Part shown: piece by piece, positions 9,410-18,862 of the stretch | How positions within the stretch are numbered: the stretch's first letter is position 1 | How the letters are laid out: each line of letters begins with the position of its first letter | NCBI RefSeq assembly: GCF_003298775.1 | Contig: NZ_QNTQ01000001.1 | Location: 62,001 to 126,000, forward strand | DNA length: 64,000 nucleotides | Reading direction: 5' to 3' | Source of the DNA: Rhodosalinus halophilus | Lineage (GTDB): Bacteria; Pseudomonadota; Alphaproteobacteria; Rhodobacterales; Rhodobacteraceae | Program-made: the position numbers and the translations under genes | The notes under the pieces: generated by a model | The model's database searches: none | Told to the model about the DNA's origin: nothing | The model's input: only the letters and a program-made list of their open reading frames with translations

Positions 9410-9798
9410 GGGGCCTCCTTCAGGTGGGAGAGTATGGCATGCGCCTCGGCCTCCGTCACCCGCAAGGCGAGGCGCGGCGCGCCCCAGTCGGGAAAGCGCA
9501 GGATCAGCCGGTCGCCGCGCCGCGCCGCCCGCGCGCCGGCGAGCCTGCGCGCGACCGTATCCGCGCCCATCGCCCAGACCAGGCCCGCCCCAAGGTCGGC
9601 CTCGACGAGCGCCGCGTGCGGGTCGGACAACAGGGTGACCGACGTCACGCGATCGTCGGGAAACTCGCGCAGCCAGCCGGTGCGCGCCTTGTCGGCCGCG
9701 TCGAACGTGCGGCGCCGCGACAGCCCCGCGACATGGGTGAGCGCCGCGATTCCCGCAATGCCCCCTACGACGAGTGCGATCAGGATTTCCAGCGGCAC
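9406..9798 (-). CDS. Conserved hypothetical protein, one membrane anchor
   Basis: The 130-residue product starts with one hydrophobic helix (ILIALVVGGIAGIAALTHV), followed by a soluble domain rich in Arg and Ala. I do not recognise the domain. It is the first gene of a two-gene unit and overlaps the hydroxylase start by four bases, so it may help that enzyme, for example in membrane placement or regulation. That is inference from coupling only. Confidence 0.7.
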   Translation of the reverse strand: MPLEILIALVVGGIAGIAALTHVAGLSRRRTFDAADKARTGWLREFPDDRVTSVTLLSDPHAALVEADLGAGLVWAMGADTVARRLAGARAARRGDRLILRFPDWGAPRLALRVTEAEAHAILSHLKEAP

Positions 9799-9916
9799 CT
9801 GATACCTCTCCTCCTGCCTGGATTGCGCCTTATGCGGGAGGGGTCGTCAAGTCGCCGCTGCGTCAATCGCCGCGCTGCGGCAAGTGCTCGCAGGCTAAAG
9901 CTTTTTCCCGAACCTT

Positions 9917-9930
9917 TTGACCCACATCAA
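9917..9930 (+). promoter_or_regulatory. FNR/FnrL-type box before cytochrome c peroxidase
   Basis: The sequence TTGAC-CCAC-ATCAA matches the FNR consensus TTGAT-N4-ATCAA at nine of ten fixed positions, and the T to C change is common in rhodobacterial FnrL sites. It lies 67 bp before the ATG of the diheme peroxidase gene. Peroxidases of this class are known FNR targets in several proteobacteria, so activation under low oxygen is likely. Confidence 0.7.
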
Positions 9931-9997
9931 GGCGGGTGCAATCGTGATCGCGATGCTGCGATCCCAAGAGACGCGCGTCAGCCAAAAGGAGGCCCGA

Positions 9998-11053
9998 ATG
10001 AGACCCCTGAAAGCCATGCTTGCCGGAACCGCTGCCATCGTGGCGGCGCAGCCCGCGCTGGCCCAGCAGAACGAGCTGCGTGACTGGGCGCTCGACATGT
10101 TCAGCCCGGTGCCCGCCACCGTTCCCGCGCTCGAGGACAACATCGTGACGCCTGAAAAGGTCGAGCTGGGCAAGGCGCTCTTCTTCGACCCGAGGATGTC
10201 CGCCTCAGGCGTGTTCTCCTGCAACTCGTGCCACAACGTCGGCACCGGCGGTGACGACAACATGCCCACCTCGATCGGCCACGGCTGGCAGAAGGGGCCG
10301 CGCAACTCGCCCACCGTGTTCAACGCGGTGTTCAACGAGGCGCAGTTCTGGGACGGCCGCGCCGACGACCTCGCCGAGCAGGCGAAGGGACCGGTTCAGG
10401 CGGGCGTCGAGATGGCGAACACGCCCGAAAACGTGCTGGCGACGCTGAACTCGATGCCGCAATACGTCGAATGGTTCGAGGAGTCCTTCCCCGCGGAGGA
10501 CGACCCCGTCACCTTCGACAACTTCGCCAAGGCGATCGAGGCCTTCGAGGCGACGCTGATCACGCCCTCGCGCTTCGACGCCTGGCTCAACGGGGTCGAC
10601 ACCGCGCTCGACGAGCAGGAGGTCGCGGGTCTCGAGGCGTTCCTCGAGGCCGGCTGCGCGAGCTGCCACAACGGCGTGAACCTCGGCGGCAACGGCTACT
10701 ATCCCTTCGGCCTCGTCGAGCGGCCGGGCGCAGAGATCCTGCCCGAGGGGGACAAAGGCCGCTATGCCGTGACCGAGACCGCTGCGGACGAATACGTCTT
10801 CCGCGCCTCGCCGCTGCGCAACATCGCCGTGACCGCGCCCTATTTCCACTCGGGCAACGTCTGGGATCTGCGCACCGCCGTGGATATCATGGCCAGCTCG
10901 CAGCTCGGCGCGGATCTGAGCGACGAGGATATCGACGCGATCACCGCCTTTCTTGGATCGCTGACCGGCGAGGTGCCCGAGATCACCTATCCGATCCTGC
11001 CCGCCGAGACGGCCGAGACGCCGCGTCCGACGGGCGAGGTCATGCCGAACTGA
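9998..11053 (+). CDS. Diheme cytochrome c peroxidase
   Basis: This periplasmic enzyme reduces hydrogen peroxide to water with electrons from cytochrome c. The 351-residue precursor has a Sec signal ending in QPALAQQ and two haem-binding motifs, CNSCH near residue 74 and CASCH near residue 221, each attaching one haem. The segments PTVFNAVFN and SPLRNIAVTAPYFHSG are typical of the CCP/MauG family. The ATG at 9998 was chosen because AGGAGG sits five bases before it and it opens the signal peptide; the open frame continues upstream without such support. The FNR box at 9917-9930 suggests induction at low oxygen. Confidence 0.92.
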   Translation: MRPLKAMLAGTAAIVAAQPALAQQNELRDWALDMFSPVPATVPALEDNIVTPEKVELGKALFFDPRMSASGVFSCNSCHNVGTGGDDNMPTSIGHGWQKGPRNSPTVFNAVFNEAQFWDGRADDLAEQAKGPVQAGVEMANTPENVLATLNSMPQYVEWFEESFPAEDDPVTFDNFAKAIEAFEATLITPSRFDAWLNGVDTALDEQEVAGLEAFLEAGCASCHNGVNLGGNGYYPFGLVERPGAEILPEGDKGRYAVTETAADEYVFRASPLRNIAVTAPYFHSGNVWDLRTAVDIMASSQLGADLSDEDIDAITAFLGSLTGEVPEITYPILPAETAETPRPTGEVMPN

Positions 11054-11438
11054 TCCCGCCGAACGGTGCGCGCCGGACCGCCGGCGCGCACCGGTTGTTC
11101 ACTGAAGCTGTCGGAGCCTCGGCTCCTCTCGGCCCCGGTTGCGGGCCGTCGATTTCGACACCCTGGCAATCGGTGCCGAGCTCACGTTGGACGATCCCCA
11201 CATTTCGGCAGAAGTCGCCCTGCTGCCAGTCCCATGCCCCGCGGGTGCGCTGCCCGTCGAATTCGCCCGTCATGCGACCGTCTGCGCCGGCGCGTATCCA
11301 ACCTGTCGGACCGACGAGCGCCTTTCCCGCGACGAGTTGGCGGACGTCGCTTTCGGTGGTGATGCGCTTGCATTCTGCAGCGGCCGGACCCGCGGCGGTC
11401 ACGGCGACGACCGCCGCCGCAACTCGCGTTCGAAGCAT
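11040..11438 (-). CDS. Small exported hypothetical protein
   Basis: A 132-residue product starts at an ATG (11438) preceded by GGGAGGAAG. It has a clear signal peptide (LRTRVAAAVVAVTAAGPAAA) and a short mature domain with two cysteines (in DFCRN and TDCQG) and the pattern RITTESDV...GRMTG. Similar small exported proteins are frequent in Rhodobacterales, often under the misleading name dihydrodipicolinate reductase. Function unknown. Its last 14 bases overlap the 3' end of the convergent peroxidase gene, so the C-terminal tail may be less conserved. Confidence 0.65.
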   Translation of the reverse strand: MLRTRVAAAVVAVTAAGPAAAECKRITTESDVRQLVAGKALVGPTGWIRAGADGRMTGEFDGQRTRGAWDWQQGDFCRNVGIVQRELGTDCQGVEIDGPQPGPRGAEAPTASVNNRCAPAVRRAPFGGISSA

Positions 11439-11539
11439 CACTTCCTCCCTGGGCGTGTCGGATCCTCGATCCGGGTCCGGCACAGAGTGGTGGGGCTGCG
11501 ACGTTTTGGCCAGACGGGGGCGGGTTCGCCGGCTGTTGG

Positions 11540-12103
11540 TCAGCCGCCGGCGCCGATCAGCGCGGCCACGATGGCCTTCGCGCTCTCCGAGGCCCAGTTC
11601 GCGTCGCCCCGCAGGCGCGCGATCTCTTCGCCCTCGGGGGTCAGGATGACCGTGATCGGCAACCCGAACACCCCCATTTCCCGCGCGAGCGCCTGGCGCG
11701 GGTCGCGGTGGAGCGGCAGGTTGTCCACGCCGATCTCCTCGAAGAAGTTGCGCATCGCGGGCACCGCGTTGCGCCCGGTGGCGACGGTGACGACCTCGAA
11801 GCTCTCGCCGCCGAATGTCTCCTGAAGCTCGGAGAGCTGCGGCATCTCCTTGCGGCAGGGCGCGCACCAGGTGGCCCAGAAATTGAGCACGACATGTTTG
11901 CCGGCATAGTCGGCGAGCGTGATCTCGCCGCCGTCCACCGTCTCGAAGGCGGTCGTGCCGGCGGGCTGCGGCGTCTCGTGCCAGGCGAGCTTCTTCATGT
12001 CGCCCTCGGCGAGCGCGGCGAGCGCCGATGTATCGGCGGCGACGGCGGCGTTTGCGCCGAGCGCGAGGGCCGTATAAAGGGCGAGGGACTTCGCTAACCG
12101 CAT
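11540..12103 (-). CDS. tlpA: TlpA-family periplasmic thioredoxin
   Basis: The 187-residue precursor has a signal peptide ([17 protein letters not shown]) and a thioredoxin domain with the active site WCAPC in the context [15 protein letters not shown], and the cis-proline loop GLPITVI. TlpA-like proteins reduce disulphides in the periplasm, often during cytochrome oxidase or cytochrome c maturation. The ATG at 12103 has GGAGGA six bases upstream. It is divergent from argH with only 21 bp between the start codons, so each promoter must overlap the other gene. The open frame extends into argH antisense and is not real there. Confidence 0.9.
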   Translation of the reverse strand: MRLAKSLALYTALALGANAAVAADTSALAALAEGDMKKLAWHETPQPAGTTAFETVDGGEITLADYAGKHVVLNFWATWCAPCRKEMPQLSELQETFGGESFEVVTVATGRNAVPAMRNFFEEIGVDNLPLHRDPRQALAREMGVFGLPITVILTPEGEEIARLRGDANWASESAKAIVAALIGAGG

Positions 12104-12124
12104 GTTTCCTCCGGGCGGGACGCC

Positions 12125-13516
12125 ATGACAGACCAGACCTCGAACGCGATGTGGGGCGGGCGCTTCGCCGCCGGGCCGGATGCCGTCATGGAGGCGATCA
12201 ACGCCTCCGTAAGCTTCGACCGGCGGCTCGCGGCGCAGGACATCGCGGGCTCGCGCGCCCATGCGGCGATGCTCGCCGCGACAGGCATCCTGAGCCATAG
12301 CGACGCCGAGGCGATCCGGGAAGGGCTGCTCACGGTCTTGTCAGAGATCGAGGGCGGGCGGTTCGAGTTCTCGCCTGCGCTCGAGGACATCCACATGAAC
12401 GTCGAGGCGCGGCTGAAGGAGATCGTGGGCGAGGCCGCCGGGCGGCTCCACACCGCGCGCTCGCGCAACGACCAGGTGGCGACCGACTTCCGCCTCTGGG
12501 TCCGCGATCAGATCGACGCGGCCGACGCAGGGCTGGCCGCGCTCCAGCGCGCGCTCCTGGCGCAGGCCGAGGCGGGCGCGGATTGGGTGATGCCGGGCTT
12601 CACCCATCTGCAGACCGCGCAGCCGGTGACCTGGGGCCACCACATGCTGGCCTACGTCGAGATGTTCGGGCGCGACCGCGGGCGCCTCGCCGACGCGCGC
12701 CGCCGGCTCAACGAATGCCCCCTGGGCGCCGCGGCGCTGGCCGGCACCGGCTTTCCGATCGACCGCGAGATGACGGCGCGCGAGCTCGGCTTCGACCGGC
12801 CCATGGCCAATTCGCTGGATGCCGTCAGCGACCGGGATTTCGCGCTGGAGTTCCTCTCGGCCGCGTCGATCTGCGCGATGCACCTCTCGCGGCTGTCCGA
12901 AGAGCTGGTGATCTGGGCCTCGGCGCAGTTCCGCTTCGTGCGGCTCTCGGACCGCTTCTCGACCGGCTCGTCGATCATGCCGCAGAAGCGCAACCCCGAC
13001 GCCGCCGAGCTCATCCGCGCCAAGATCGGCCGCATCCTTGGCGCGACGGTCGCGCTCTTCACGGTGATGAAGGGCCTGCCGCTGGCCTATTCCAAGGACA
13101 TGCAGGAGGACAAGGAACAGGTCTTCGACGCCGCCGATTCGCTGATGCTGTCGCTGGCGGCGATGGAAGGCATGGTGCGCGACATGGACGCGAACCGCAC
13201 CGCGCTGGAGGCGGCGGCGGGGCACGGGTTCTCCACCGCGACGGATCTCGCGGACTGGCTGGTGCGCGAGCTCGGGCTACCCTTCCGCGAGGCGCATCAC
13301 GTCACGGGGCGGCTGGTCGCCGCGGCCGAGGCGCGGGGCTGCGATCTGCCGGACCTCTCGCTCGCCGAGATGCAGGCGGCGCATCCGGGGATCACGGAGG
13401 CTGTCTTCGAGGTGCTCGGCGTGCATAATTCGGTGGCGTCGCGGAAGAGCTACGGAGGCACTGCCCCCGATCGCGTGCGTGAACAGGTGGCGGCCTGGAA
13501 GGAGCGGCTGGGATGA
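12125..13516 (+). CDS. argH: Argininosuccinate lyase
   Basis: ArgH splits argininosuccinate into arginine and fumarate, the last step of arginine synthesis. The 463-residue product has the fumarase/aspartase superfamily signature [12 protein letters not shown] near residue 283, the [12 protein letters not shown] segment near residue 110, and HLQTAQPV near residue 160. Length and opening ([11 protein letters not shown]) are typical. It overlaps the next small gene by four bases (ATGA). Confidence 0.97.
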   Translation: MTDQTSNAMWGGRFAAGPDAVMEAINASVSFDRRLAAQDIAGSRAHAAMLAATGILSHSDAEAIREGLLTVLSEIEGGRFEFSPALEDIHMNVEARLKEIVGEAAGRLHTARSRNDQVATDFRLWVRDQIDAADAGLAALQRALLAQAEAGADWVMPGFTHLQTAQPVTWGHHMLAYVEMFGRDRGRLADARRRLNECPLGAAALAGTGFPIDREMTARELGFDRPMANSLDAVSDRDFALEFLSAASICAMHLSRLSEELVIWASAQFRFVRLSDRFSTGSSIMPQKRNPDAAELIRAKIGRILGATVALFTVMKGLPLAYSKDMQEDKEQVFDAADSLMLSLAAMEGMVRDMDANRTALEAAAGHGFSTATDLADWLVRELGLPFREAHHVTGRLVAAAEARGCDLPDLSLAEMQAAHPGITEAVFEVLGVHNSVASRKSYGGTAPDRVREQVAAWKERLG

Positions 13517-13653
13517 AACTCTGGATGATCGCGGCGCTGGCGCTTCTCGCCGCCTGCGGGGTGGACGGCGAGCCCGAGCCGCCCGAGCCGCGCGCGCCCT
13601 CGGGCGTGACGATCTCGGGCGAGGCGCGCATCGGCATCGTGCGGGAGTGGTGA
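13513..13653 (+). CDS. Small lipoprotein coupled to argH
   Basis: This 46-codon gene begins inside the argH stop (ATGA at 13513-13516). It encodes a lipoprotein signal with lipobox LLAAC (Cys15), an acidic Pro/Glu stretch, and a short tail ending RIGIVREW. Small lipoproteins of this sort regularly follow argH in Rhodobacterales. Function unknown. The overlap suggests translation coupled to argH. Confidence 0.7.
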   Translation: MKLWMIAALALLAACGVDGEPEPPEPRAPSGVTISGEARIGIVREW

Positions 13654-13654
13654 C

Positions 13655-13972
13655 GTGGCGCGACTGAAGTATCTCTGGGCGGCGCTCGCGGTCTGGGGGA
13701 CGGTGCATCCGATGTACTGGTTCCTGACCTGGTTCCGCGAGAACGGCTTCGACATCATGGGCATGGTGGACGCCTGGCACGCCAACGCGGCGAGTTCCGG
13801 CCTCGTCTGGGACCTGACCATCGCCGCCGTCGCGCTCACGCTGTGGATCCTGGTGGACGCGGTGGCGCGGCGCGACTGGCTCTCGCTTTTGGCGATCCCC
13901 ACGATCTACGGCATCGGGGTGAGCTGCGGGCTGCCGCTCTACCTCTATTTCCGGGCGCGGCGCGGGGTCTGA
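13655..13972 (+). CDS. DUF2834 membrane protein
   Basis: The 105-residue product starts at a GTG one base after the lipoprotein stop. It has three hydrophobic segments (LKYLWAALAVWGTVHPMYW; GLVWDLTIAAVALTLWILV; LLAIPTIYGIGVSCGLPLYL) and ends RARRGV. Length, topology and the WFLTWFRENGF segment fit the DUF2834 family of unknown function. It probably shares a transcript with argH. Confidence 0.75.
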   Translation: MARLKYLWAALAVWGTVHPMYWFLTWFRENGFDIMGMVDAWHANAASSGLVWDLTIAAVALTLWILVDAVARRDWLSLLAIPTIYGIGVSCGLPLYLYFRARRGV

Positions 13973-14162
13973 GACGCCGCCCGACGCCGCTGCCGCGGCG
14001 GGCCTCCGGCGGGGGTATCGTCAAGCGGAAAAACCTCTTCAATGGCAGGGTTTTGCTGCGGAAGAACTTGCGTTTGTCCACACCTGTATCCAGGCTGGTT
14101 TCGTCGCGAATGCAGTGGAAATTCCTCGGCGGCGTCGTCCGGCGATGCGCGCGATCGGTGTT

Positions 14163-14626
14163 TCAGGCTGCGGGGTCAAGGGGCATCGGCTGGAACGGCT
14201 GAGAGAGGCTTTCCCACCCGTCGACCTTCCGCATCTGGATCTGGCCGGAGGCCAAAAGCGCCCAGAGCAGCATCGGCACGGTCTCTCCGCAGGGCAGCTA
14301 GGTCTGGATCTTGAAACGGCGGCAGAACTCCTCGTTCAGGCGCTCGATGACGTTGGTGGTCCGGGCGGATTTCCATTGCGCGGGATCGAGGCGGGTGAAA
14401 GTGAACAGCCGGTCGCCAGCGTCCTCGAGACTGTCTCCGATGGTCCGGCGCTTCAGTCGCCACTTGCGGTGGAACGCCCTGCGCCTCTTCTCGATTTGGG
14501 CCGCGGTGTCGGCGTAGATAATGCCCCGGTGGTCTTCGATCAGTTCGTCGTGCCTGTGCTTGGGGGCGTGCGCCAGCGGATTGCGGTGCTTGTGAACCGT
14601 GCAGCGTTGGATCGGCAGATCCTCGC
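14163..14626 (-). pseudogene. IS256-family transposase remnant (C-terminal part)
   Basis: On the minus strand the translation gives the C-terminal part of an IS256/Mutator transposase: DLPIQRCTVHKHRNPLAH, then RTTNVIERLNEEFCRRFKIQT, then LLWALLASGQIQMRKVDGW. An in-frame TAG (plus 14298-14300) interrupts it after KIQT. The N-terminal half, with the first catalytic residues, is missing: just upstream (14627 onward) the frame meets a stop and no transposase sequence follows. No terminal inverted repeats were found. It marks the left side of an accessory segment. Confidence 0.75.
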
Positions 14627-14898
14627 CTTACAAACCCAAGAGAGTGGTCCCCAAACCCGAGATATTCGTGGCCTTCCTGTCGATCCGGGTCTTGATCATG
14701 GTGGAGGTGACGGGCGAGACGATGGCCGGGGCTGTGGCGCTCGCCAACTTTTACGCCGACGCGGCCGCCTCTTCGCGGACGCGGCCGTGGGCCTCGGAGG
14801 AGCATCCTTCTTGGTCCGGCCCAGCCTGAACCAGGCCGCTCAGCGGGCGAGGTTTTGCAGATGTTGGCCAAAGTGACCTCTTCGGCGAGACAGCCAGG
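14627..14898. other. No gene recognised between IS remnant and hydrolase gene
   Basis: All frames on both strands are broken or read as unstructured Arg/Pro-rich translation. It may be decayed sequence from the insertion event that left the transposase remnant. Confidence 0.5.
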
Positions 14899-16572
14899 TC
14901 ACTGGCCGTTGGAGCACCCCGCCTGGAACCCGTTGTCGCAATGTGCCATCAGACGGTCCGTGTCGGAGCGGGTCCATCCTTCGGGATCGGTGACCTGCAC
15001 CCAGGGCCCGATGTAATCCCGTGCATAGTAGGCGTGCCCGTGTCCCGGCGGCGCGCCGAAAGAAAGCGCCATGTCGAGCGCAAGCTGGAACTGCGTCACC
15101 ACCGGCATGAAGACGAAGTGCTCCGACATGTCCTCGGCCGGTGGGTCACGCATCCAGGGCGGCGCGCGCCAGAGCGAGGCAGGGTCGTAGAAGACCACGG
15201 GATCGCTGGAATACTGAAGGAAGACGATCCGCATCCCGCCCCAGGGCGCACGGGCCTCGGAGGCGTCCGCGACGTGCGAGGCGTAGCGCACCAGGGATCC
15301 GTCCCCGATTGTCGGAAGAACCCATGGGCTTCCGGGCGCACGCTGGTTCTGGACATAGTTCCAGAAGGCCGACGGAAACGGCGGGCCGGCCCAGAAGGCG
15401 CCGTCGATCGGGTCGTCGAGCAGCCTGAAGATGTTGGTGGCATGCATCGAGGACCAAGCGCCGAGGCTCAGGCCATGAACATAGAGGCGCGGACGATCGT
15501 CCGGCGGCAGGGTCTTCCAGTAGGCGTGGACGGCATCCTGCAATGCGGCCGCCTGCTCCAGGCCGGTATCGGTCTCGAGGATCAGGGCCAGCGGAGACTG
15601 GAGATAGGAATACTGCGCGGCCACCGTCGCGATATTGCCGTCGTGCATGTATTCGACCGGATCGTGCGCGCCGGGATCCATCCAGCCGGTTCCGGTCGGG
15701 CTCGCCACGATGAGCACCTCGCGCTCGAAGGCGCCGAGGCGGCGAAGTTCGGCGAGCGCAAGCTCGGCTCGTTCCTGGGGTGTGTCCCCGTTGGCGCGGC
15801 CTACATAGACGCGGATCGGGTCCATCGCGGGCCGCCCGGTGAAGGCCGAGATCGCCGCGGCATCCGGCCCCGAAGTGATGAAGTCGCGCCCCGGCGCACC
15901 CATTGCGGCCCAATCGATGAGCGAGGCGGCGGAGCCCGTTCGGTTCGGGTCGGAAGGCGGCGCCGGCGCGCGGTCGAAGAGCGCCTGCGCCGCCTCGTAG
16001 CTCTCGTCGAGGCCCGTCACGACGCGGTCCAGAATGCCGTCCCGCGTGACGACGAGAAGGATCAGGGCGACGGCCAGAAGGCCCAGGACGTTGGCGCGGC
16101 GGGGCGGCATGATGCGGTAGAACCATGACCGGATGAGCCGGAAGAGCCCAGCCACGAGCCGTCCGACCCCGTAGGCTGCCGCGAAAGTTGCCACCGCCAG
16201 GGCGAGGATGATCGCCAGATGGAGACCGTCGGCTGGCGCCATCCCCATCTTGTCGCGGATATCGTTCTGCCATTCGAGGCTGGATGCGAGAACCCAGACG
16301 AAGAACGGCACGGTCGCCGCCGCCAGCAGCCATGTGAGCACGCGCGCCGCACGGTCCGGAAGACGCGGCAGATCGGCCGCTTGCCAAAGCAGCGCGACGA
16401 TCCGCGCCAGCAGGTAGCCAAGCGCCGTCACGAGGCCTCCGAGGATCCCCTGAACCTCGGGCCCACGAGGGATCAGCGACGGGGTGAGGGACGCCGCGAA
16501 GAAGACAAGGCCCAGGAGCAGCGCTGGGATGGAGACCTCTCCGACAATCCGGGAGGCGAAGGTTCTTTTCAT
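14899..16572 (-). CDS. Membrane-anchored alpha/beta-hydrolase family protein
   Basis: The 557-residue product has four to five membrane helices in the first 170 residues (ALLLGLVFFAASLTPSL; GILGGLVTALGYLLARIV; VLTWLLAAATVPFFVWVLA; LAIILALAVATFAAAYGVG; LGLLAVALILLVVT), then a large domain. The nucleophile elbow GLSLG lies near residue 355, and HGHAYYARDYI near the C-terminus may supply the catalytic His. This fits the bacterial alpha/beta-hydrolase family with an N-terminal membrane region (Abhydrolase_9 type). Substrate unknown. The second ATG (16572) was preferred because GGAG lies six bases before it; the first ATG (16584) has no site. Divergent from mscS. Confidence 0.8.
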   Translation of the reverse strand: MKRTFASRIVGEVSIPALLLGLVFFAASLTPSLIPRGPEVQGILGGLVTALGYLLARIVALLWQAADLPRLPDRAARVLTWLLAAATVPFFVWVLASSLEWQNDIRDKMGMAPADGLHLAIILALAVATFAAAYGVGRLVAGLFRLIRSWFYRIMPPRRANVLGLLAVALILLVVTRDGILDRVVTGLDESYEAAQALFDRAPAPPSDPNRTGSAASLIDWAAMGAPGRDFITSGPDAAAISAFTGRPAMDPIRVYVGRANGDTPQERAELALAELRRLGAFEREVLIVASPTGTGWMDPGAHDPVEYMHDGNIATVAAQYSYLQSPLALILETDTGLEQAAALQDAVHAYWKTLPPDDRPRLYVHGLSLGAWSSMHATNIFRLLDDPIDGAFWAGPPFPSAFWNYVQNQRAPGSPWVLPTIGDGSLVRYASHVADASEARAPWGGMRIVFLQYSSDPVVFYDPASLWRAPPWMRDPPAEDMSEHFVFMPVVTQFQLALDMALSFGAPPGHGHAYYARDYIGPWVQVTDPEGWTRSDTDRLMAHCDNGFQAGCSNGQ

Positions 16573-16783
16573 TGGGCGCTCCATTCAGAACGGTGACTTC
16601 CGGATTGTCCGCGTGACGCGCCGGGCCATTCCCGCGTCGTGGATTGAAACCGGACGGCGGACTGCCGGCAAAAAACCTCGTGCATCGGACCGACCCGGAC
16701 ATCCCCGGCGAGGCCTGCGGGGACCGGCATCCCCTGCGCTCAACGCAGTCATCGGCGGTTCGACCGGGCCTTGCAAAACGTTA

Positions 16784-16802
16784 TGCGCTCAATCTGAGCA
16801 CA
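16784..16802. promoter_or_regulatory. Island palindrome, copy 1 (before mscS)
   Basis: GCTCA (16787-16791), three bases, TGAGC (16795-16799), with outer TG/CA pairs at 16784-16785 and 16801-16802. It ends 64 bases before the mscS start codon. Near-identical palindromes sit at the same distance before the ATPase pseudogene and the porin, so it is probably the operator of a shared regulator. Confidence 0.55.
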
Positions 16803-16865
16803 CGAAAGGTGATCCAGCGACGGGCGTCGGGTATGTTCGGCTGTTCTACAGGAGGGTTGCCGAGC

Positions 16866-18263
16866 ATGAGACTGTCCCGAGCCAAGAGCGTGTTCCTGGC
16901 GACGCTTCTCTGTGCGATGGCGGCCATCTCCGCCGCTCCCGCCGTGGCCCAGGATGGCGACACGGTCGCGTCAGAGGTCCTGTCGGCCGAAGCGGAGCCC
17001 TATCCGCCGCTGCTCGCCCAGCGCTCGATCTCGCTGCCCGATCTACAGCTTCGCCTTGTACCGTTGACGGTCGATCAATTGTCGGCCCTCGCCGCCGCCT
17101 GGCAGGACCACGCGCGGGCCGCCACCCAGGACGTCGTCGACAAGAGCATAGAGATTCGCGCCGCCGACTCCGCAAACGCGGAGCCCCTGCGCGCGGAACG
17201 CCTGATCCTGCTCGAGGAGCGTGCGACAGTCTTCGACAAGCTCGGGGCCGTGGTCCTTAGCCTCGAGACGAAGGGCGGAGACCCCGCGGAGGTCGCGACA
17301 TACCGCAACTACATCACCGCGGTCACCGTCGAGGAGACCTCCCGCTGGACCTTCCAGGAATTCGCCGACAGCGTCATTGCCTGGGCCTTTTCCAGCGACG
17401 GCGGCGGACAGCTCTTGTTCCAGATCGCCGTGATCTTGGTGGCCTTCTTCGCCTTGCTTGCTGCCGCGCGCTTCGCGCGTGGCTGGGTCCGGCGCGTGCT
17501 GACGCGCGTGCCGAACCTGTCGAAGCTCCTGCAGGGGTTTCTCGTGATGATCGCCTACTGGCTGACGCTCGCCTTCGGCCTCATGCTCGTTCTGGCGTTC
17601 CTCGGCGTGAACATCACGCCGCTTTTCGCGCTTGTGGGCGGCGCCTCCTTCATCATTGCCTTCGCGCTGCAGGACACGCTGGGCAACCTCGCCTCGGGGC
17701 TCATGATCATGATCAACCGTCCGTTCGACGAGGGCGATTTCGTCAGCCTCGGAGGCGTAGACGGCACGGTGCAATCGGTCTCCATCGTGTCCACCAAGGT
17801 CATCACGCCGGACAATCGGGTGATCGTCATCCCCAACAGCAAGGTGTGGGGCGACGTCATCACGAACACCAGCGCGAGCGACATCCGGCGGATCGATCTT
17901 GTCTTCGGGATCAGCTACGACGACTCGATCCAGAAAGCGCAAGAGGTTATCGAGCAGGTCGTCGCGGATTATCCCGCCGTCCTCGACGATCCGGCGCCGG
18001 TCATCCGGGTGAACGAGCTCTCCGCCAGTTCGGTTGATTTCATTTGCCGGCCCTGGGTGAAAACCGGTGACTACCTGTCGACGTTCTGGGACCTCACGCG
18101 AAACGTGAAGGAGGCCTTCGACGCCAACGGCATCACGATACCCTTTCCGCAGACGGAAATGCACCTGCATGTCGCCGGTGGGCAGCCGATGCGGCCGGAT
18201 GATCCGAAGGCGCTGCTGACAGGCGACGCGGCGACTGCCGACCGCCGGGTGGAGGGCACATGA
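16866..18263 (+). CDS. MscS-family mechanosensitive channel
   Basis: This is a small-conductance mechanosensitive channel homologue that would release solutes on osmotic downshift. The 465-residue product has a signal peptide (AAISAAPAVAQ), a periplasmic helical region of about 150 residues, three membrane helices (about 175-275), the pore helix and hinge ASFIIAFALQDTLGNLASG near residue 260, then the beta domain (FDEGDFVSLGGVDGTVQSV) and the C-terminal alpha/beta region. The ATG at 16866 was chosen because it opens the signal peptide, with AGGAGGG about ten bases upstream. It overlaps the next gene by four bases. The copy 1 palindrome lies 64 bp before the start. Confidence 0.92.
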   Translation: MRLSRAKSVFLATLLCAMAAISAAPAVAQDGDTVASEVLSAEAEPYPPLLAQRSISLPDLQLRLVPLTVDQLSALAAAWQDHARAATQDVVDKSIEIRAADSANAEPLRAERLILLEERATVFDKLGAVVLSLETKGGDPAEVATYRNYITAVTVEETSRWTFQEFADSVIAWAFSSDGGGQLLFQIAVILVAFFALLAAARFARGWVRRVLTRVPNLSKLLQGFLVMIAYWLTLAFGLMLVLAFLGVNITPLFALVGGASFIIAFALQDTLGNLASGLMIMINRPFDEGDFVSLGGVDGTVQSVSIVSTKVITPDNRVIVIPNSKVWGDVITNTSASDIRRIDLVFGISYDDSIQKAQEVIEQVVADYPAVLDDPAPVIRVNELSASSVDFICRPWVKTGDYLSTFWDLTRNVKEAFDANGITIPFPQTEMHLHVAGGQPMRPDDPKALLTGDAATADRRVEGT

Positions 18264-18748
18264 ACGATGGTGGCGACAGGGTGCAGCCGGGCTCCCCGCG
18301 CGTAGCCGTCGCCGGCGCCATGGCGCTCGCCGGCGCGCTCCTGTTCGTCGTGTTCCTGTACGAGGACATGGAGGACGCCCTGCGCGCGGCAGAGGCGGCT
18401 TTGCCGTGGGGCCCGATCCTCGGCTATGTGGTTGCGATGGGCTTTGGCGGCGCGGTCGCGGGGGCCCTGCTGTCGGGAGCCTTCGGACGGCGCGGCATTG
18501 GCGGCTGGTTTCTGTCGGCGCTTGCGGGCGTCGTGACGACGACGGTCGGCGGCATGCTGGGAAGCCTTGCGGGACTGCTGCCGTCCCTGATCTCCGAAGG
18601 CTGGACCACGGGGGATCTCATCGGGATCGGCGCCGGCGCACTCATTCTGCCGCTGGCCATCATCGACTGGCCCTTGCTGATCTTGATCTGGATCGGCCTT
18701 GTCGTCGCGGCCCATCTCCTCGCCCGCCACCGCCGCCCGGCCGCGTGA
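18260..18748 (+). CDS. Hypothetical integral membrane protein coupled to mscS
   Basis: The 162-residue product has four hydrophobic segments (VAVAGAMALAGALLFVVFLY; ILGYVVAMGFGGAVAGALL; GWFLSALAGVVTTTVGGML; LILPLAIIDWPLLILIWIGL) with short Gly-rich loops. I do not recognise the family. Its ATG overlaps the mscS stop (ATGA), so it is made with the channel and may modify it. That is inference from coupling. Confidence 0.7.
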   Translation: MNDGGDRVQPGSPRVAVAGAMALAGALLFVVFLYEDMEDALRAAEAALPWGPILGYVVAMGFGGAVAGALLSGAFGRRGIGGWFLSALAGVVTTTVGGMLGSLAGLLPSLISEGWTTGDLIGIGAGALILPLAIIDWPLLILIWIGLVVAAHLLARHRRPAA

Positions 18749-18862
18749 CCGCGCACCCGGGTCGCGCCGCGCCCGGCCGGCGGCAGACGATCCGACACGC
18801 GGCCTGCAGTGACTCCGCCCGGCCCGCGCGTCGCCTGGCCCGGGGGCGGGCTTGGCGGGCTG

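Noticed and set aside
14599-14829. Plus-strand open frame of 76 residues in the IS remnant area
   Set aside because: It is antisense to the transposase remnant at one end and has no ribosome site or recognisable motif.
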